A stretch of DNA of 64,000 nt, taken from assembly GCF_009873495.1 (NCBI RefSeq), contig NZ_CP046703.1, positions 1 to 64,000 on the forward strand, read 5' to 3'. This document shows positions 26,843 through 37,658 of this stretch, piece by piece. The notes beneath the pieces were generated by a model that saw nothing but the letters and a program-made list of their open reading frames with translations, was not told where the DNA came from and searched no databases. This DNA is from Nostoc sp. ATCC 53789. Lineage in GTDB: Bacteria > Cyanobacteriota > Cyanobacteriia > Cyanobacteriales > Nostocaceae. The position numbers were made by a program, and so were the translations under genes. Numbering within the stretch: the stretch's first letter is position 1; each line of letters begins with the position of its first letter.

Positions 26843-27496
26843 CTAGCCCTCATTCACAACTTCTCGTCTGACAAACAAAGCCCGATAAACAGGTTCACCT
26901 TTTTTTTGTGTGCCTATTTCTCGTTCTGTGGGGACTGGTAGCGGATTTTCGGCTAACCATTCTTCTGTTCCAACTTTCTGATAAGCTGGGTGGGCGGCGA
27001 AGCGATCGCGCATTTCCACCGCGATAAATTCCATATCTGACTGCACAAAGACAACGCCACCAACTGCCAGATAACTGGCTAACTCCGCCACTAATTCTGG
27101 CTGCACCACACGGCGTTTAGCATGGCGAGTTTTAAACCAAGGATCGGGAAATTGAATTGTAACGCGCTGTAAACTTCCTGGAGGGAGTAAAGATAACAGC
27201 GATCGCAATGAGTTATTCACATTGCAAAATAAGTAGTGCAGATTTGTTAAAGCCAACTGAGAACGTAACTTATTTGCCTCTTTTACCAACGGTTCTCGAA
27301 TTTCTAAGCCTAGATAATTCCAGTTGGGTTCTATTTGGGCCATATTTAACAAAAACTGTCCTTTAGCGCAGCCAATATCTAAATGTAGTGGTTGATTTGG
27401 CTTTGCATAAATTTTTTCAAAGTCTTGGGGACTTGCTGGTGTTTGATACTTGTTAGCAAGTGGATTAACATGCTGGCGGACTCGGACTGCTGCCAA
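26843..27496 (-). CDS. trmB: tRNA (guanine-N7-)-methyltransferase TrmB
   Basis: TrmB methylates G46 in the variable loop of tRNAs using SAM. The 217-residue protein has the SAM-binding motif LHLDIGCAKGQFLLNMA, the downstream YLGLEIREPLVKEA strand, and the TrmB-specific IQFPDPWFKTRHAKRR, whose Asp and Arg/Lys are used in catalysis and tRNA binding. The start is a TTG at 27496, supported by a strong AAAGGAGAGG ribosome site 6-8 nt upstream; there is no better ATG. It is a single gene, convergent with the receiver-kinase gene. Confidence 0.95.
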   Translation of the reverse strand: MAAVRVRQHVNPLANKYQTPASPQDFEKIYAKPNQPLHLDIGCAKGQFLLNMAQIEPNWNYLGLEIREPLVKEANKLRSQLALTNLHYLFCNVNNSLRSLLSLLPPGSLQRVTIQFPDPWFKTRHAKRRVVQPELVAELASYLAVGGVVFVQSDMEFIAVEMRDRFAAHPAYQKVGTEEWLAENPLPVPTEREIGTQKKGEPVYRALFVRREVVNEG

Positions 27497-27988
27497 AATT
27501 TCCTCTCCTTTACGTCAAAATATTTTGTCGATCATAAATACGAATTGCTACAAGTCTTCCTTTAATTGCGTCTTGGTAGCCTTTCTCCAATTTTGCTATT
27601 TCTTTAAGTAGAAATTATCAACTACGCTTTTATTTTTAAGACCTGAGTAAGCAAAAATTATAGTAAATAACGGTTATCAAAGTAAGAGTTGATAAAGCCA
27701 ATTTTAGATTGTTTTCTTAACTTTACTCTGTCATGTTTCAAGTTAGGCGAATTTGCGCTAATCAACCTTTTATTTCACTGCTCTTGTTAAATAACTAAAA
27801 GCTTCCCAAATGTAAGTTATTATATCTTCTTTCACTAGAGATTTTGGATTAGCTGCCTAGGCAAAAAAGGGCAATATTATGCTAGAATTATATCAAATTA
27901 TGGCAATTATTCAAGAGTAATTTAGAATAATTTTGCGCTTTGTTGAGTAAACAAGCTAAAATCTACGATTTTTGGAGATTTTTAGGTT
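27497..27988. other. Divergent intergenic region before the gyrase-type gene
   Basis: 492 bp of AT-rich DNA between divergent genes, presumably with both promoters. TTTGGAG lies 11-12 nt before the ATG at 27989. No repeat, RNA gene or convincing regulator site was seen. Confidence 0.45.
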
Positions 27989-30613
27989 ATGACAACCTCA
28001 CAGGAGAGGATTATCCCGATAGATTTGCGAACCGAAATGTCGCAGTCTTATCTGGAATACGCCATGAGCGTGATAGTGGGTCGGGCGTTGCCAGATGCCA
28101 GGGATGGTCTAAAACCTGTGCATCGTCGCATTCTCTACGCAATGCACGAGCTAGGTCTGCTCCACGATCGCCCCTTTAAGAAATGCGCCCGTGTAGTGGG
28201 GGAAGTGTTGGGTAAATATCACCCCCACGGCGACACAGCAGTATATGATGCCTTGGTGCGGATGGCGCAGGATTTTTCCATGCGATCGCCCCTAGTTAAC
28301 GGACATGGTAACTTCGGTTCGGTAGACAACGATCCACCAGCCGCCATGCGGTACACAGAATGCCGCTTACAAGCTTTAACTAGCGCTGGTTTACTACACG
28401 ATATTGAGTATGAAACCGTAGATTTCGCTGATAACTTCGACGGTTCCCAACAAGAACCCACAGTTTTACCGGCACGGATTCCCCAATTATTGCTCAACGG
28501 TTCCTCTGGGATTGCCGTGGGTATGGCAACCAACATTCCGCCCCACAATTTGGGCGAATTGATTGATGCTTTGGTGGCTGTAATCCACAATCCCGAAATC
28601 ACCGATCTCGAATTAATGCAGTATGTCCACGGCCCAGACTTTCCGACTGGGGCGCAAATTTTGGGGACATCTGCCATTCGAGAAGCTTACACTACTGGGC
28701 GTGGTTCCATTACCATGCGTGGTGTCGCTAACATTGAAACCGTTGAACAACGGGGACGGCCAGATAGAGAAGCAATTATCATCACCGAATTGCCCTATCA
28801 AACCAATAAAGCGGCGCTGATTGAAAAAATCGCCGAAATGGTGAACGAAAAGCGGCTAGAGGGCATCGCAGATATCCGGGATGAAAGCGATCGCGACGGG
28901 ATGCGAGTTGTCATCGAACTCAAGCGTGATGCTTATCCCCGCGTCGTTCTAAACAACCTTTACAAACAAACGCCACTGCAAGCCAACTTTGGGGCGAATA
29001 TGCTGGCGTTGGTGAATAGCGAACCCCAGGTACTCACCCTCAAGCAGTTTTTAAGCGTCTTCTTAGATTTTCGCATCGAATCCATTGCCAGACGTACCCG
29101 TTACGAACTGCGGAAAGCCGAGGAACGCGATCATCTCCTGCAAGGGTTATTAATTGCCCTATCCCAGTTAGATCCAATTATTGTCTTGATTCGCCATGCG
29201 CCCGATGCGCCGACAGCCAAAGGCGAATTAATCACAACTTATGGACTCTCGGAAGTGCAAGCAGATGCGATTTTGCAGATGCAATTGCGGCGATTAACTG
29301 CCTTAGAAGCAGACAAAATTCGTTTGGAACACGACGAATTACAAGCAAAAATTACCGACTTGCAAGATATTTTGGCACGCCGGGAGAGAGTGCTAGAAAT
29401 TATCGAAACCGAAGTCGCGCAACTGAAAACTAACTTTGCCACACCCCGCCGCACGGTAATTTTACCAGGGGAAGGGGAATTAGACGATCGCGACTTAATT
29501 GCCAATGAAAAAGCGATCATTCTGGTGACAGAGCAAGGTTACATCAAACGGATGCCAGTTAATACCTTTGAAGCGCAAAGCCGTGCTACCAGAGGTAAAG
29601 CCGCAGCCAAGGTAAAAGATGATGATACCATTGAGCATTTCTTAACTTGCTGCGATCACGACAGTATTTTATTCTTTAGTGAGCGTGGTGTTGTTTATTG
29701 CCTGAGAGCGTATCAAATTCCAGCGAGTTCGCGTACCAGTCGCGGGACACCAATCGTCCAGATGCTACCCATTCCCAAAGAGGAAAAAATCACCTCGATT
29801 GTACCCGTTGACGAGTTTAGCAGCGAAGAATATCTGGTCATGCTCACTAAGGGCGGCAATATCAAGAAAACGGAATTGGCAGCCTTTAGTCATATTCGCG
29901 CCAATGGTTTGATTGCCATTTCCTTAGAAGAAGGCGACCAACTGCGCTGGGTGCGACGTGCAAGAGTCGAGGACAGTGTAATCATTGGTTCTCGTAACGG
30001 GATGGCGATTAACTTCCGGTGCAACCACGAACAACTGCGTCCTTTAAGTAGGGCTACTCGTGGGGTGAAAGCCATGAAACTCAAAAATAAAGATGAACTC
30101 GTGGGTATGGATATTCTACCCGCAGCAATTCTTGAAACTTTGGATATAGTTACAGAAGCCGAAACTGAAGATATCGAAGCAATCGAGACAATCGAGACAA
30201 TCGAAACAGAAGATATCGAAATTACCGAAACTACTGAAGAGTCCGTAGAAGTTCCTAGTACTGGCATTGTTGGCCCTTGGGTGTTGGTAATTACGATGGG
30301 AGGATATGGTAAGCGTGTACCCGTTGCCCAGTTCCGACTACAAAATCGTGCTGGTCAGGGTTTAATGGCAACCAAGTTCAAAAACCGCAAAACCAAAGAC
30401 AAGTTGGCAACCCTACGCATTGTCAACAATGATGATGATGAAATCATGATGGTGACAAATCGCGGTATTATCATCCGTCAAGCGGTAAATGCGATTTCTA
30501 TCCAATCGCGATCGGCAACTGGAGTCAGAGTGCAGCGTTTAGATGAAGATGACGCTATTACCGGAGTAGCAATAGTTCCACCTGATGCTGCCGATGCAGA
30601 AGAAGCAGAATAA
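27989..30613 (+). CDS. gyrA: Type IIA topoisomerase subunit A (GyrA/ParC)
   Basis: Subunit A of a type IIA topoisomerase, which cuts and rejoins both DNA strands. The breakage-reunion domain has the active-site Tyr122 in [10 protein letters not shown], the same number as in E. coli GyrA, and the quinolone-region sequence [10 protein letters not shown] with Thr at position 83. A coiled coil and a C-terminal pinwheel domain (about 510-870) follow. The GyrA box, QRRGG(R/K)G in classical gyrases, reads QSRATRG at about residues 530-536, so the subunit may be ParC-like. An acidic [12 protein letters not shown] insertion lies at about 722-755 between blades. The gene overlaps lnt by 29 bp. Cyanobacteria often carry two such genes; the symbol is provisional. 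Confidence 0.9.
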   Translation: MTTSQERIIPIDLRTEMSQSYLEYAMSVIVGRALPDARDGLKPVHRRILYAMHELGLLHDRPFKKCARVVGEVLGKYHPHGDTAVYDALVRMAQDFSMRSPLVNGHGNFGSVDNDPPAAMRYTECRLQALTSAGLLHDIEYETVDFADNFDGSQQEPTVLPARIPQLLLNGSSGIAVGMATNIPPHNLGELIDALVAVIHNPEITDLELMQYVHGPDFPTGAQILGTSAIREAYTTGRGSITMRGVANIETVEQRGRPDREAIIITELPYQTNKAALIEKIAEMVNEKRLEGIADIRDESDRDGMRVVIELKRDAYPRVVLNNLYKQTPLQANFGANMLALVNSEPQVLTLKQFLSVFLDFRIESIARRTRYELRKAEERDHLLQGLLIALSQLDPIIVLIRHAPDAPTAKGELITTYGLSEVQADAILQMQLRRLTALEADKIRLEHDELQAKITDLQDILARRERVLEIIETEVAQLKTNFATPRRTVILPGEGELDDRDLIANEKAIILVTEQGYIKRMPVNTFEAQSRATRGKAAAKVKDDDTIEHFLTCCDHDSILFFSERGVVYCLRAYQIPASSRTSRGTPIVQMLPIPKEEKITSIVPVDEFSSEEYLVMLTKGGNIKKTELAAFSHIRANGLIAISLEEGDQLRWVRRARVEDSVIIGSRNGMAINFRCNHEQLRPLSRATRGVKAMKLKNKDELVGMDILPAAILETLDIVTEAETEDIEAIETIETIETEDIEITETTEESVEVPSTGIVGPWVLVITMGGYGKRVPVAQFRLQNRAGQGLMATKFKNRKTKDKLATLRIVNNDDDEIMMVTNRGIIIRQAVNAISIQSRSATGVRVQRLDEDDAITGVAIVPPDAADAEEAE

Positions 30614-32183
30614 AAAGCAGGGGGAGAGGTTAACCACCTTACTCCCTTATTTAATAGCCTTAGCTAGCGGCATTTTAATGGGGCTAACCGTAGCCCCAGT
30701 AGGTGCATGGTTCCTGGCTTGGATTGCCATAGTTCCCTTATGGGTGCTAGTTGTAACTTCAGCCAAAGGTAAAAACCAATTCCCTCCGGCTTTCCTGTGG
30801 GGTATTGGTTTTCACGGTGTCGCCCTATTCTGGATTACCGGAATTCATCCGATGACATGGTTGGGCGTTCCCTGGTTGCCAAGCTTGGCAATCACGCTTT
30901 TTTGTTGGGGATTTATCAGTGTCTTAGGTGGGGTATTCCTTACTATTTGGGCGGCTGTAATGGTTCGCCTGGGTGGAAAAAACCCGTGGTTACGTGTCCT
31001 TATTGGTACAGCCGTCTGGTGCGGCTTAGAGAGTCTATGGAGTGCTGGCCCTCTGTGGTGGAGTTCCCTGGCTTACACGCAAAGCCCGCATAATCTCGTA
31101 ATTGTACATCTGGGGCAACTCTCTGGGCCTAATACTGTGACAGCAACAATAGTTGCTGTAAATGGGTTAATTGCTGAAGGATGGATAAACCACAGAGGCA
31201 CAGAGGGCGCAGAGAAAATTTCCTCTGCGTCCTCTGCGCCTCTGCGGTTCGTTAATAAATACTTAGTTGCCGCCACAGGATTATTAATTACCTTACACCT
31301 CATCGGTTTTTTCTTATACAGTCGTCCCATCGCTCAACCCCCAGAAGCAGCCTTGAAAGTGGGGATTGTTCAAGGTAATATTCCGAACCGACTTTTACGA
31401 AGTTCCGAAGGGTTTCGTCGCGCCCAAGAAAATTACACTAATGGGTATTTAACTTTAGCAGACCAAGGTGTAGATGCAGTCCTCACCCCAGAAGGAGCCT
31501 TACCTATTTTCCAGCGTAACTTGTTGGGAACTGCCTTAGTCGCAGCTGTGAAAGAAAAAGGTGTAGTTGCTTGGATTGGGGCTTTTGGCGAACGAGGAGA
31601 CAGTTATACAATTAGCTTGTTTACTTTCAACAGTAAGGGTGAAATTGTCAGCCGCTACGATAAGTCCAAACTCGTACCTTTGGGAGAATATATTCCCTTT
31701 GAAGGAATTTTCGGCGGGTTAATTCAACGCTTGTCGCCTTTGGAGGCACACCAAGTTCCTGGTTCAGCAAATCAAATATTTGACACTCCTTTTGGTCGTG
31801 CGATCGCTAGTATATGTTACGAATCTGCTTTTCCTGAACAATTTCGCCGTCAAGCTGCGGCGGGTGGGCAATTTATCCTCAGTTCTTCTAACGATGCCCA
31901 TTACACTGCATCGATGCCATTCCAGCACCATGCACAGGATATCATGCGGGCAATTGAAACCGATCGCTGGTCAGCACGGGCAACGAATACCGGCTATTCA
32001 GCTTTTGTAGATCCTCATGGTAAAACCTTGTGGATGTCTGGATATAATACTTACGAAACTCATGCTGAAACAATTTATCGGCGACAGACACAAACTTTAT
32101 ATGTGCGTTGGGGTGATTGGTTAACGCCTTTGTTGCTGGGATTGAGTGTCTTAGGGTGGTTTGTGCAGAGAGTGTTTAACTAA
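30585..32183 (+). CDS. lnt: Apolipoprotein N-acyltransferase
   Basis: Lnt adds the third acyl chain to the N-terminal cysteine of lipoproteins in the cytoplasmic membrane. The 532-residue protein has about six N-terminal membrane segments, a nitrilase-like periplasmic domain with the catalytic Glu (LTPEGALP), Lys ([14 protein letters not shown]) and Cys ([10 protein letters not shown]), and a C-terminal membrane helix ([15 protein letters not shown]). An in-frame dispersed palindrome adds about 21 foreign residues ([19 protein letters not shown]) between membrane segments. The start at 30585 (or 30594) lies within the end of gyrA, giving a coding overlap and likely translational coupling. Confidence 0.93.
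   Translation: MLPMQKKQNKKQGERLTTLLPYLIALASGILMGLTVAPVGAWFLAWIAIVPLWVLVVTSAKGKNQFPPAFLWGIGFHGVALFWITGIHPMTWLGVPWLPSLAITLFCWGFISVLGGVFLTIWAAVMVRLGGKNPWLRVLIGTAVWCGLESLWSAGPLWWSSLAYTQSPHNLVIVHLGQLSGPNTVTATIVAVNGLIAEGWINHRGTEGAEKISSASSAPLRFVNKYLVAATGLLITLHLIGFFLYSRPIAQPPEAALKVGIVQGNIPNRLLRSSEGFRRAQENYTNGYLTLADQGVDAVLTPEGALPIFQRNLLGTALVAAVKEKGVVAWIGAFGERGDSYTISLFTFNSKGEIVSRYDKSKLVPLGEYIPFEGIFGGLIQRLSPLEAHQVPGSANQIFDTPFGRAIASICYESAFPEQFRRQAAAGGQFILSSSNDAHYTASMPFQHHAQDIMRAIETDRWSARATNTGYSAFVDPHGKTLWMSGYNTYETHAETIYRRQTQTLYVRWGDWLTPLLLGLSVLGWFVQRVFN
31188..31252 (+). repeat. Dispersed CAGAGG palindrome inserted in frame in lnt
   Basis: AACCACAGAGGCACAGAGGG faces TCCTCTGCGCCTCTGCGGTT in a near-perfect inverted repeat inside the coding sequence. 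The related intergenic copy is at 16222-16284. The insertion length preserves the frame. Confidence 0.85.
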
Positions 32184-32261
32184 CGCTAATATCAGATCGT
32201 AACTACAGTGACATCCACGAGTAATAGTTACCATTTGAGTCTCTAAAAGAGGAATTGTGGC

Positions 32262-32597
32262 ATGGAAGACATTCAGCAACGCAAGCTTTTATCCGCCCTA
32301 AGCCACGGAGCAATATTTTTTAGCTCTACGATTATCTCCATTGGCATACCGATTGCAATTTTGTTAATTAGTAATGACCAGATTATCAAAAGCAATGCCA
32401 AAGAATCACTCAATTTTCACATAAATCTTTATATTTATGCACTTATCTTTGCATTGCTGACTTTTGTAGGAATTGGTATTTTGTTATTGATTGCTTTGGG
32501 CATGGTCAGTTTTATTATGCCAATTATTGCCATTATCAATGTTCTGAACCAGCCAAATGTGTCTTACCGCTACCCGTTTATTTTCCGATTTGTGTAG
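32262..32597 (+). CDS. DUF4870-type small membrane protein
   Basis: A 111-residue protein with the DUF4870 (Tic20-like) layout: a soluble MEDIQQRKLLSALSHGAIFF start, a first membrane segment (IISIGIPIAILLIS), a polar SNAKESLNFHINLYI loop that is the best family signature, and two further hydrophobic stretches (ALIFALLTFVGIGILLLIALG, IIAIINVL). The role of the family is unknown. An AAAGAGGAATTGTGGC leader gives an AGAGGA ribosome site. It is 78 bp downstream of lnt on the same strand and could be a distal operon gene. Confidence 0.8.
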   Translation: MEDIQQRKLLSALSHGAIFFSSTIISIGIPIAILLISNDQIIKSNAKESLNFHINLYIYALIFALLTFVGIGILLLIALGMVSFIMPIIAIINVLNQPNVSYRYPFIFRFV

Positions 32598-32982
32598 TTA
32601 AAAAGAGTTGTACAGTTGTAGGTTATGTTGAGCAATAGGAAGCCTAATAATTGTCAGAAGTTGGTTTCAGAGAATCAATCAAACCTACACGAGTTAATGT
32701 TTTGTTATCTGACTGAACTTTATTGCAATGTAGCAAAGCTTTCTTAAAGTGACACACAATGTTAGGTAATTCTCCATTTTGTCTATTGGAAAAAATTATA
32801 TTGTGCTATACGATTACTTCTTTATTACACAGGTTGATATAATTTGCAATTCTCCATAAGATTGAAATTTAAATACAGGATTTCATACCAAATTTAAGTT
32901 TAAAAAAAGTGTATAAGGGGTAATTTGTAGACTTTCAGGTGTTTTAATAAAGTTATTACCAAAGTCTAGTAGAAGCAAAAAC
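32598..32982. other. AT-rich intergenic region, no recognised element
   Basis: 385 bp with no gene. It presumably includes the promoter of the small exported protein at 32983. No hairpin or repeat stands out. Confidence 0.4.
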
Positions 32983-33360
32983 ATGAAAGGTCTTAGGAAG
33001 TTATCCTCAATAGCGCTATTGCTATGTGCCTTTGTGTATCCGCCCTCATTAGCTGAAGCAAAAGATATTTCTTTAAATAATGCTCGCAATGAACAGAGCG
33101 CCGCACCAGAAGCTAACCTAATTGGAGATAAAACTGGAGAGCTTTTAATTGCTCAACGGCGGCCAGGACGATACCGAATGATCCGAAGAAGGCAGATTAT
33201 CCGACAGAGGCAGCCCTACGGACGATACCAAAATATCCGACGACGGCAGCCTTACGGACGATACCAAAATATCCGACGACGGGATCAGTTAAGACAACGG
33301 CAGATTATCCAACGACGGCAGCCCTACGGACGATATAGCATTATCCGAGGTCGTTATTGA
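32983..33360 (+). CDS. Small exported Arg/Tyr-rich repeat protein
   Basis: A 125-residue protein with a clear signal peptide (MKGLRKLSSIALLLCAFVYP, cleavage likely after SLAEA). The first part of the mature chain is ordinary, then from about residue 60 it is extremely basic: three copies of RQPYGRY separated by NIRRR/IIRRR/IIQRR segments, almost without acidic residues. The underlying DNA is a tandem repeat, with CGGCAGCCTTACGGACGATAC-type units about 36 bp apart. It may bind an acidic envelope polymer, nucleic acid or polysaccharide; this is inference. I do not recognise a family. It is a single gene, convergent with tal. Confidence 0.7.
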   Translation: MKGLRKLSSIALLLCAFVYPPSLAEAKDISLNNARNEQSAAPEANLIGDKTGELLIAQRRPGRYRMIRRRQIIRQRQPYGRYQNIRRRQPYGRYQNIRRRDQLRQRQIIQRRQPYGRYSIIRGRY

Positions 33361-33433
33361 GCCAAGGCTGATACAACTAACTAATGGTTAGTGGTTGGTG
33401 GTTAAACCACTAACCACTAATTATGGTTATTTT

Positions 33434-34438
33434 TTAATGACTTGCTACTACCTCTCCTTCAAGGCGAACTAGTCGGTCTGCCAAAAGTTTTTCAAGGTCT
33501 TCTAATGCCTTGGTGAAACCTTTGATGCCCTCGTCTAGTTTGTCAGTTGCCATGCGGTCAGCAGCGTGCATTTTGTCATAGCTAGCTTTGTCAATAGATA
33601 TCTTTTCGATTGACAAGCTTGCTGCCTTGGCTGGGTCAAGTTTACGTGGCAGTTCTGCAACAGTTGACTGCAATTCAGCCAAAAGTGATGGAGAAATGGT
33701 CAGCAAATCACTACCTGCAAGTTCAGTAATTTCACCAAGGTTACGGAAGCTAGCTCCCATAACTTCGGTTTTATAGCCGAATTTCTTGTAGTAGTTGTAG
33801 ATTTTGGTGACAGACAAAACTCCTGGATCTTCGGTCGCTGGGTAGCTATCGCGTCCGGTATCTTTTTTGTACCAGTCAAGAATCCGACCGACGAAGGGAG
33901 AAATTAGGGTAACGCCGGCTTCTGCACAGGCGATCGCTTGGTGAAGACCAAACAACAAGGTAAGGTTACAGTGAATACCTTCTTTTTCAAGAATTTCCGC
34001 AGCGCGAATGCCTTCCCAGGTGGTGGCAATTTTGATTAAAACGCGATCGCGGCCAATTCCAGCAGCTTTATACTGGGCAATTAAATCCCGTGCTTTAGTC
34101 AGAGTAGCTTCAGTATCGTAGGACAAGCGAGCATCTACTTCTGTAGACACACGACCGGGAATAATTTGTAAAATCTTTAATCCAAAAGCAACTGCTAAAC
34201 GGTCAAAAGCTAGAGAAACTATCTGTGCTTGGGTGGCTCCGTCTCCAGCATCTTTCTTCGCTTGCAGTAAAGTTTGATCGACAATTCCCTGATATTCTGG
34301 CATTTGCGCCGCAGCAGTAATCAGAGAAGGATTGGTGGTGGCATCTTGGGGTTTGAACTTTTCAATTGCCTGGATATCCCCCGTATCCGCGACCACAACA
34401 GTCACTTCTCGCAATTGTTCTAGTAAATTCTTAGACAT
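33434..34438 (-). CDS. tal: Transaldolase
   Basis: Transaldolase of the pentose phosphate pathway moves a dihydroxyacetone unit from sedoheptulose 7-phosphate to glyceraldehyde 3-phosphate. The 334-residue protein is of the long, classical (TalB-type) class, with the [10 protein letters not shown]-terminal signature and the Schiff-base lysine in [18 protein letters not shown] site lies 8 nt before the ATG. pyk and gap lie upstream on the same strand, so three sugar-catabolism genes are grouped, though gaps of more than 200 bp argue for separate transcripts. Oxidative pentose phosphate flux feeds nitrogenase in heterocysts. Confidence 0.96.
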   Translation of the reverse strand: MSKNLLEQLREVTVVVADTGDIQAIEKFKPQDATTNPSLITAAAQMPEYQGIVDQTLLQAKKDAGDGATQAQIVSLAFDRLAVAFGLKILQIIPGRVSTEVDARLSYDTEATLTKARDLIAQYKAAGIGRDRVLIKIATTWEGIRAAEILEKEGIHCNLTLLFGLHQAIACAEAGVTLISPFVGRILDWYKKDTGRDSYPATEDPGVLSVTKIYNYYKKFGYKTEVMGASFRNLGEITELAGSDLLTISPSLLAELQSTVAELPRKLDPAKAASLSIEKISIDKASYDKMHAADRMATDKLDEGIKGFTKALEDLEKLLADRLVRLEGEVVASH

Positions 34439-34511
34439 AAAAGACTCCGTGATGTTTGTTTAGGATTTACTTATTCCCTAGCGAGTGCTGAGTGCTGAGT
34501 TAGGAGTAGAA

Positions 34512-34527
34512 ACGCGATTAATCGCGT
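34512..34527. repeat. Palindrome ACGCGATTAATCGCGT
   Basis: A perfect 16-bp palindrome in the tal-pyk gap (34439-34672). A close relative, AGACGCGATTCATCGCGTCT, occurs at 37639-37658, both followed by or preceded by GTAC. It is likely a dispersed cyanobacterial palindrome rather than a specific operator. A short GAGTGCTGAGTGCTGAGT tandem lies just before it. Confidence 0.6.
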
Positions 34528-34672
34528 CTGTACAAGAGTTATTATTCTCTTCCTTATCTTCCCAGTCACCAGTCCCCAGTCCTTAGTTCCTTCAATTCTG
34601 ATTCTGGCAATTTTTCGGAATCATTGCCCAATTTTGCTTACTATCTTGAGCCACAGCCCTATTCTAAGTGGC

Positions 34673-36103
34673 TTATGCCGATATTGGCTGTCCAATGGAA
34701 TGCACTTTGATTAAACTAGTTGTGCCCGATTTACCAATTGGAACGCCAGAGGTAATCACTACTTTATCGCCCTTATTCGCTAGACCCATATCTACAACTG
34801 TGTTCACCACATTGGTAAACATCTCTTCAGCATGGTGAACTGGTGGGATCAGCAAAGCTTCCACACCCCAAGAAAGCGCTAGTTGGCGATAAGCGGTGAT
34901 GTCGGAGGTGAGGGCAATAATGGGAGAAGTCGGCCGATATTTAGACACCATTCTCGCTGTATTTCCTGATGAAGTGTTACAGAGAATTGCCCGTGAACCT
35001 GTTTCATAAGCGATGCGACACACGGATTCTGCTACAGATTCAGTAACGCTGAGACTACCTGCTTCATGACACCAGGCGTGTTTGCTACCCTCATCTAGAG
35101 CCTGTTCTGTCCGCACGGCGATATTGTGCATCATCTGGACGGCGGCGATGGGATATTGTCCAACAGCTGTTTCACCAGAAAGCATGACTGCATCCGTACC
35201 ATCTAAGATGGAGTTGGCAACATCAGTTGCTTCGGCGCGGGTGGGGTCGGGGGCGCTAATCATCGACTCTAGCATTTGGGTGGCTGTAATCACCGGTTTG
35301 CCAGCACGATTGCAACGGCGAATAATATCTTTTTGAATGAGGGGTACTTCGTGAATTGGCACTTCCACCCCTAAATCGCCACGGGCAATCATAATTGCGT
35401 CGGCAACTTTCAGAATGGAATCAAAGTTTTCTAGTGCTTCTGCTCTTTCGATTTTGGCAATTAAGCGAATGGAAGCACCAGCCGCTTCAATCATGCGCTT
35501 GGCGGGTTCTAAGTCTTGTGGCGATTGGACGAAGGACACCGCTACCCAATCTACACCCAACTGAATCCCAAAGCGTAGATCCAGTAAGTCTTTTTCGGTG
35601 ATGGAACTAACAGGTAAAGGAGTTTGTGGTAGATTTACTCCTTTATGTGTGGAAATTAACCCGCCAGTTTTCACTTGGGCGCGAATGCGATCGGCATCGC
35701 GATCGGTAACAATTAACTTGACGCGACCATCATTAATTAAAATCGGTTCACCTGGTCGCACCATTGCGAACAAAGTCGGTAATGGTAGAGGTATTTCCTC
35801 AATGCTCTCACCCTTTTCTTGCAATACAAAGGTGACTTCAGTACCAGCTTCTAAATTTAACCCTTCCGGTGGTAAAGTTCCCAAACGAATCTTGGGGCCA
35901 CACAGGTCTTGCATAATTGCGATCGGTTTTTGCTGCTCATTACTAATTTGTCTGAGATAGTGAGCAGTTTGAGCATGGAATTCGTAAGCTCCGTGGGAAA
36001 AATTCAACCGTGCCACATTCATTCCAGCTTCTACCAAGCCTCGCAGATTTTCGGGTGCAGATGTAGCGGGCCCAACAGTACAAATGATTTTGGTTCGACG
36101 CAT
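34673..36103 (-). CDS. pyk: Pyruvate kinase
   Basis: Pyruvate kinase makes pyruvate and ATP from PEP and ADP. The 476-residue protein begins MRRTKIICTVGPAT, the usual family N-terminus, at an ATG at 36103; the open frame extends 10 codons further to a TTG that is unlikely to be used. Visible signatures are MNVARLNFSHG, the active-site IKIERAEALENFDSIL (wait-state Lys in IAKIE), MIARGDLGVEVP, and TATQMLESM with the following ATDVANSILDGTDAVMLSGE. The C-terminal regulatory domain (about 350-476) is present. It catalyses the reverse direction to the PEP synthase at 17.5 kb. Confidence 0.97.
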   Translation of the reverse strand: MRRTKIICTVGPATSAPENLRGLVEAGMNVARLNFSHGAYEFHAQTAHYLRQISNEQQKPIAIMQDLCGPKIRLGTLPPEGLNLEAGTEVTFVLQEKGESIEEIPLPLPTLFAMVRPGEPILINDGRVKLIVTDRDADRIRAQVKTGGLISTHKGVNLPQTPLPVSSITEKDLLDLRFGIQLGVDWVAVSFVQSPQDLEPAKRMIEAAGASIRLIAKIERAEALENFDSILKVADAIMIARGDLGVEVPIHEVPLIQKDIIRRCNRAGKPVITATQMLESMISAPDPTRAEATDVANSILDGTDAVMLSGETAVGQYPIAAVQMMHNIAVRTEQALDEGSKHAWCHEAGSLSVTESVAESVCRIAYETGSRAILCNTSSGNTARMVSKYRPTSPIIALTSDITAYRQLALSWGVEALLIPPVHHAEEMFTNVVNTVVDMGLANKGDKVVITSGVPIGKSGTTSLIKVHSIGQPISA

Positions 36104-36148
36104 AGGGATTAGGGGTTGAGGAGTAACCTGCAAATTTGGATAGTTTGT

Positions 36149-36177
36149 GCGTAGGCGTAGCCCGTCGTAGACATCGC
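36149..36177. repeat. 29-bp dispersed repeat, copy 1
   Basis: This 29-bp sequence (core GTAGGCGTAGCCCGTCGTAG) is repeated without mismatch at 63231-63259 on the same strand. Here it lies just upstream of pyk. Confidence 0.85.
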
Positions 36178-36313
36178 CCAGTCATCCAAATTAACACGTG
36201 CTTTATATCACTGTTTTTGTAAATAAAGATACTAAATAATGTTTTACTCCCAGGGTATTTACCATTTGACCCAAATCCCCAAAGTCAAGGGTCAAAAGTC
36301 AAAAGCTAATCAC

Positions 36314-36337
36314 CAATGACAAATGACCAATGACAAA
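36314..36337. repeat. ATGACAA tandem heptamer
   Basis: Three to four copies of the AATGACA/AATGACC unit just downstream of the gap stop codon, in the same family as 20773-20800. Confidence 0.7.
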
Positions 36338-36344
36338 TAACGAA

Positions 36345-37436
<1,092 letters not shown>

Positions 37437-37535
37437 TCAAAATAGATTGCCTTTTATTCTTTACTCTTTGATCCTGACAGTATCAGCAAGCTAAGGCATA
37501 TTTACTTGGCATCTTTTAAGGATTGGGGCATTGGG

Positions 37536-37612
37536 GGATGGGGAATGGGGAATGGGGAATGGGGAATGGGGAACGGGGAATGGGGAACGGGGAATGGGGA
37601 AAGGGGAATGGG
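37536..37612. repeat. GGGGAAT tandem heptamer array
   Basis: About ten consecutive 7-bp units, mostly GGGGAAT with GGGGAAC and GGGGAAA variants, in the gap between gap and the DUF2891 gene. A typical heterocystous-cyanobacterium short tandemly repeated repetitive sequence. Confidence 0.9.
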
Positions 37613-37638
37613 AGAATAATAACTCCTAACTTTTGTAC

Positions 37639-37658
37639 AGACGCGATTCATCGCGTCT
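37639..37658. repeat. Palindrome AGACGCGATTCATCGCGTCT overlapping a stop codon
   Basis: A near-perfect 20-bp palindrome related to 34512-34527. It overlaps the last codons and stop of the DUF2891 gene, so the extreme C-terminus of that protein may derive from the repeat. Confidence 0.7.

Noticed and set aside
27940..28179. 79-residue plus-strand open frame overlapping the start of gyrA
   Set aside because: It overlaps strongly conserved GyrA N-terminal coding sequence in another frame.
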